Assembly: GCA_001802455.1 (NCBI GenBank)
Contig: MGXZ01000006.1
Location: forward strand, 1-64,000
DNA length: 64,000 nucleotides
From: Gammaproteobacteria bacterium RIFCSPHIGHO2_12_FULL_39_24
GTDB lineage: Bacteria; Pseudomonadota; Gammaproteobacteria; Coxiellales; Coxiellaceae
Reading direction: 5' to 3'
Shown: positions 61,362 through 64,000 of the stretch, one piece after another
Position numbering within the stretch: the stretch's first letter is position 1
Layout of the letters: each line of letters starts with the position of its first letter
The notes under the pieces: generated by a model
The model's input: only the letters and a program-made list of their open reading frames with translations
What the model was told of the DNA's origin: nothing
Databases searched by the model: none
Program-made: the position numbers and the translations under genes

Positions 61362-62584
61362 AACCGCATCGGATCCATTTTGTTATCTATTACATTTTCC
61401 GACGCGCTCGTCGGGCTCTGATGATAACTTGCTGTCATTGATTTGCTTGATTTCAGCGATGAATTATCCGGAATATCTTTTTTCAAAAATACTTTATCCG
61501 CATCCACCACCATTCCTTCATGTGCCGCACGTCCTTTTTGTCCAACCCCTACAAAAGTAGTGTAACTGGTTGCTTCACTATGTGACATAAATCGAGCGTG
61601 AACAAAATCGGCACCACTTTTTTTTGCAATGCCCATTAATGCGATAAACTGTTGCATTAGTTGTGCGATACTCGCAGGAATTTTCGATTTATCGAGAAAT
61701 TGTTTAAATATATTTTTCTCAATTAACACTCCCTCTCTAACAACATGCACACTGGCATCCTCTTTATTAACGTCGATTTTTCCATTTTCAATTTCACTTT
61801 TGAGCCATTGATAAAATGCTTCTGCATCTTTGGTTGCAGCGGGCTCATGCATTTCTACTGCAGCACCTTCTAGTGAATTCAAAATAGCTAGAATATCATC
61901 GCGTTTAATAATGCCTAAAATCCACGTAATTTCCTTTGAGCCAATTTCTTCCTGGCTGAGCAACGCGCTCAGCCAATCTGCAAATAAAATTAAATCACTC
62001 GATAACCATAAAAACGCATCGCGCGTTAATAATTGTCGCGCCAATAAAGGCGTCACTTCTGATTCGATTCTGAGATAAAAAGCAGCGATGGGATACATTT
62101 TATAAAATTTACTTTGTCGCAATAAAGACCCCGAAAATGGGTTCCAATCATCGATGTACTCACCCTCTTCATCCACCATGACAATGCGTTGGTTGCTGAT
62201 CACGCGACCCACGTCTTTTAACAATGCTGCAGAAAACACGGCAAATTTGATTAGCGGCGTTGTTTGATTTTTTCGTAATTGACAATAACGCTGAAAAACA
62301 GCCACTGCGCGCGCCAAACTATAATTCAGTAAACTACCCAAAATACCATTTGTTTTATGCGGTAACACCTGCACAAATTCCATAAAGTGATGAATTAAAT
62401 CGCCATACGTACGATCGTAATCGTCGGAAGGCATTTCTGCTAAGTCACGAATTTGACGTAGCAATCCTTTGTGTCGCGCACCAAACGTCAATTCTTCTGC
62501 GGTTAAAACAGGTAGTACATATCCTTCTTGATAGGTATGTAATTTGGGGTGTGATCCCACGCCCGAAGCGCCTTTGATAAACAT
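61358..62584 (-). CDS. TraI_2-like (putative relaxase/helicase N-terminal) chromosomal protein with degenerate HD motif
   Basis: YVLPVLTAEELTFGARHKGLLRQI...FVQVLP...FAVFSAALLKDVGRVISNQRIVMVDEEGEYIDDWNPFSGSL. Confidence 0.65.
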   Translation of the reverse strand: MFIKGASGVGSHPKLHTYQEGYVLPVLTAEELTFGARHKGLLRQIRDLAEMPSDDYDRTYGDLIHHFMEFVQVLPHKTNGILGSLLNYSLARAVAVFQRYCQLRKNQTTPLIKFAVFSAALLKDVGRVISNQRIVMVDEEGEYIDDWNPFSGSLLRQSKFYKMYPIAAFYLRIESEVTPLLARQLLTRDAFLWLSSDLILFADWLSALLSQEEIGSKEITWILGIIKRDDILAILNSLEGAAVEMHEPAATKDAEAFYQWLKSEIENGKIDVNKEDASVHVVREGVLIEKNIFKQFLDKSKIPASIAQLMQQFIALMGIAKKSGADFVHARFMSHSEATSYTTFVGVGQKGRAAHEGMVVDADKVFLKKDIPDNSSLKSSKSMTASYHQSPTSASENVIDNKMDPMRF

Positions 62585-62675
62585 AGTAATATCCTATCGT
62601 AAGCCCAAAATTATAACATTCTCTCGGCACATATTCCATTTGACAGAACAACCGAGATTACTCACACTCACACAT

Positions 62676-62696
62676 TGATAACTGATAACTGATAAC
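62676..62696. repeat. three tandem TGATAAC heptamers directly upstream of leuS
   Basis: TGATAACTGATAACTGATAAC. Confidence 0.95.
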
Positions 62697-62702
62697 TTAA
62701 CT

Positions 62703-64000
62703 ATGCATACCGACTATAACCCCATTGAAATTGAGACAGTAGCGCAATCTGAGTGGGAACGATCAGATGCTTTTTTAGCGAAAGAAGGTAGTACTCGCGA
62801 AAAATTTTATTGCTTATCCATGCTGCCTTATCCCAGCGGTGAATTGCATATGGGTCACACGCGTAATTATACAATTGGCGATGTGATTGCACGTTACCAA
62901 CGCATGAATGGCAAAAATGTTTTGCAGCCGATGGGTTGGGATGCGTTTGGTTTACCTGCTGAAAATGCAGCCATTCAACGCAAATTAGCGCCGAGCGAAT
63001 GGACGCGAAATAATATTACCAAAATGCGCGGACAATTGAAAAAAATGGGATTCGCAATTGATTGGAGCCGCGAAATAGCAACGTGTGACAGGGAATATTA
63101 TCGTTGGGAGCAATGGTTATTTATTCAATTATTCAAAAAAGGACTGGCTTACAAGAAAAAATCACTCGTGAATTGGGATCCAGTGGATCAAACTGTTTTA
63201 GCGAATGAACAAGTGATTGATGGCAAAGGGTGGCGATCAGGCGCACCCATTGAACGTCGCGAAATTTCACAATGGTTTTTAAAAATCACGAATTATGCAG
63301 AAGAATTATTAACTGCTTTGGACCAATTAACCGGATGGCCACAACCCGTCACGCAAATGCAGCGCAACTGGATTGGAAAATCGGAAGGGGTTGAAATTGA
63401 TTTTGCTGTAGTCAATTTAAGTTCACCTTTAACCATTTACACTACTCGTGCAGATACTTTATTTGGCGTAACGTATTTGGGTATCTCCATTGAACATCCA
63501 CTTACACAATGGGCCGCAGAAAAAAATCCTGAATTACAATCTTTTTTGGCGCAAAATAAAAAATCAGGTGTGTCTGAAGCAGACATTGCTACTCAAGAAA
63601 AACGCGGCATGGAAACAGGATTATTTGCCATTCATCCGATCACACAAAAACCCATTCCCATTTGGGTGACGAATTTTGTATTAATGGATTATGGTTCCGG
63701 TGCAGTGATGGCTGTGCCAGCGCACGACGAACGCGATCATGCATTTGCAAAAAAATATCATCTCGACATTCAGCCAGTAATAAAAGCACCTGAATCATGG
63801 GATTTTAATAAAGCCGCTTATACGGATTATGGTGTGTTATTGAATTCAGGTGATTTTGATAATTTAGATGGGTTAGCTGCAGTAACAACCATTCAAAATT
63901 ATCTCGTCAATAAAAAGATCGGGAAAATCCGCGTAAACTATCGGTTACGCGATTGGGGAATTTCACGTCAACGCTATTGGGGCACACCCATTCCAATGAT
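62703..64000 (+). CDS. leuS: leucyl-tRNA synthetase (partial, runs off window end)
   Basis: [60 protein letters not shown]. Confidence 0.98.
   Translation, partial: MHTDYNPIEIETVAQSEWERSDAFLAKEGSTREKFYCLSMLPYPSGELHMGHTRNYTIGDVIARYQRMNGKNVLQPMGWDAFGLPAENAAIQRKLAPSEWTRNNITKMRGQLKKMGFAIDWSREIATCDREYYRWEQWLFIQLFKKGLAYKKKSLVNWDPVDQTVLANEQVIDGKGWRSGAPIERREISQWFLKITNYAEELLTALDQLTGWPQPVTQMQRNWIGKSEGVEIDFAVVNLSSPLTIYTTRADTLFGVTYLGISIEHPLTQWAAEKNPELQSFLAQNKKSGVSEADIATQEKRGMETGLFAIHPITQKPIPIWVTNFVLMDYGSGAVMAVPAHDERDHAFAKKYHLDIQPVIKAPESWDFNKAAYTDYGVLLNSGDFDNLDGLAAVTTIQNYLVNKKIGKIRVNYRLRDWGISRQRYWGTPIPM

Overview
The window is a compact, AT-rich gammaproteobacterial chromosome segment. Gene content and order (csrA, rpsF-rpsR-rplI-dnaB, minCDE, miaB-phoH-ybeY-corC-lnt-leuS, a DUF2608 protein) suggest Legionellales or a Coxiella-like organism, but this is inferred from proteins only. 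Most of the window is housekeeping: udk, aroC, asd, nadE, rlmD, relA, smc, zipA, ligA, mltB, rodA, prfC, bioY, a bcp-like peroxiredoxin, phhB, grxD, fdxA, beta-oxidation genes and an M17 peptidase. I saw no rRNA, tRNA, CRISPR array, intact insertion sequence or recognisable multi-gene defence system. The unusual material is: (1) an unannotated 16-codon ORF (MLKAENKSQWYPYWVP*) with a near-perfect Shine-Dalgarno and a strong intrinsic terminator downstream, about 16.05-16.26 kb; (2) large palindromic or MITE-like elements, one of which appears inserted between rlmD and relA with a 5-bp duplication and rewrites the RlmD C-terminus; (3) a candidate type IV effector with an E-block-like C-terminus and a PmrA-like box upstream; (4) an orphan Phd/YefM antitoxin; (5) a decayed integrase locus and an EamA-type transporter remnant; (6) several unusual protein architectures (TPR-methyltransferase, 1047-aa multidomain flavoprotein, degenerate-HD TraI_2-like protein, GLG-filter channel). 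No database search was possible, so all names come from reading motifs in the translations.
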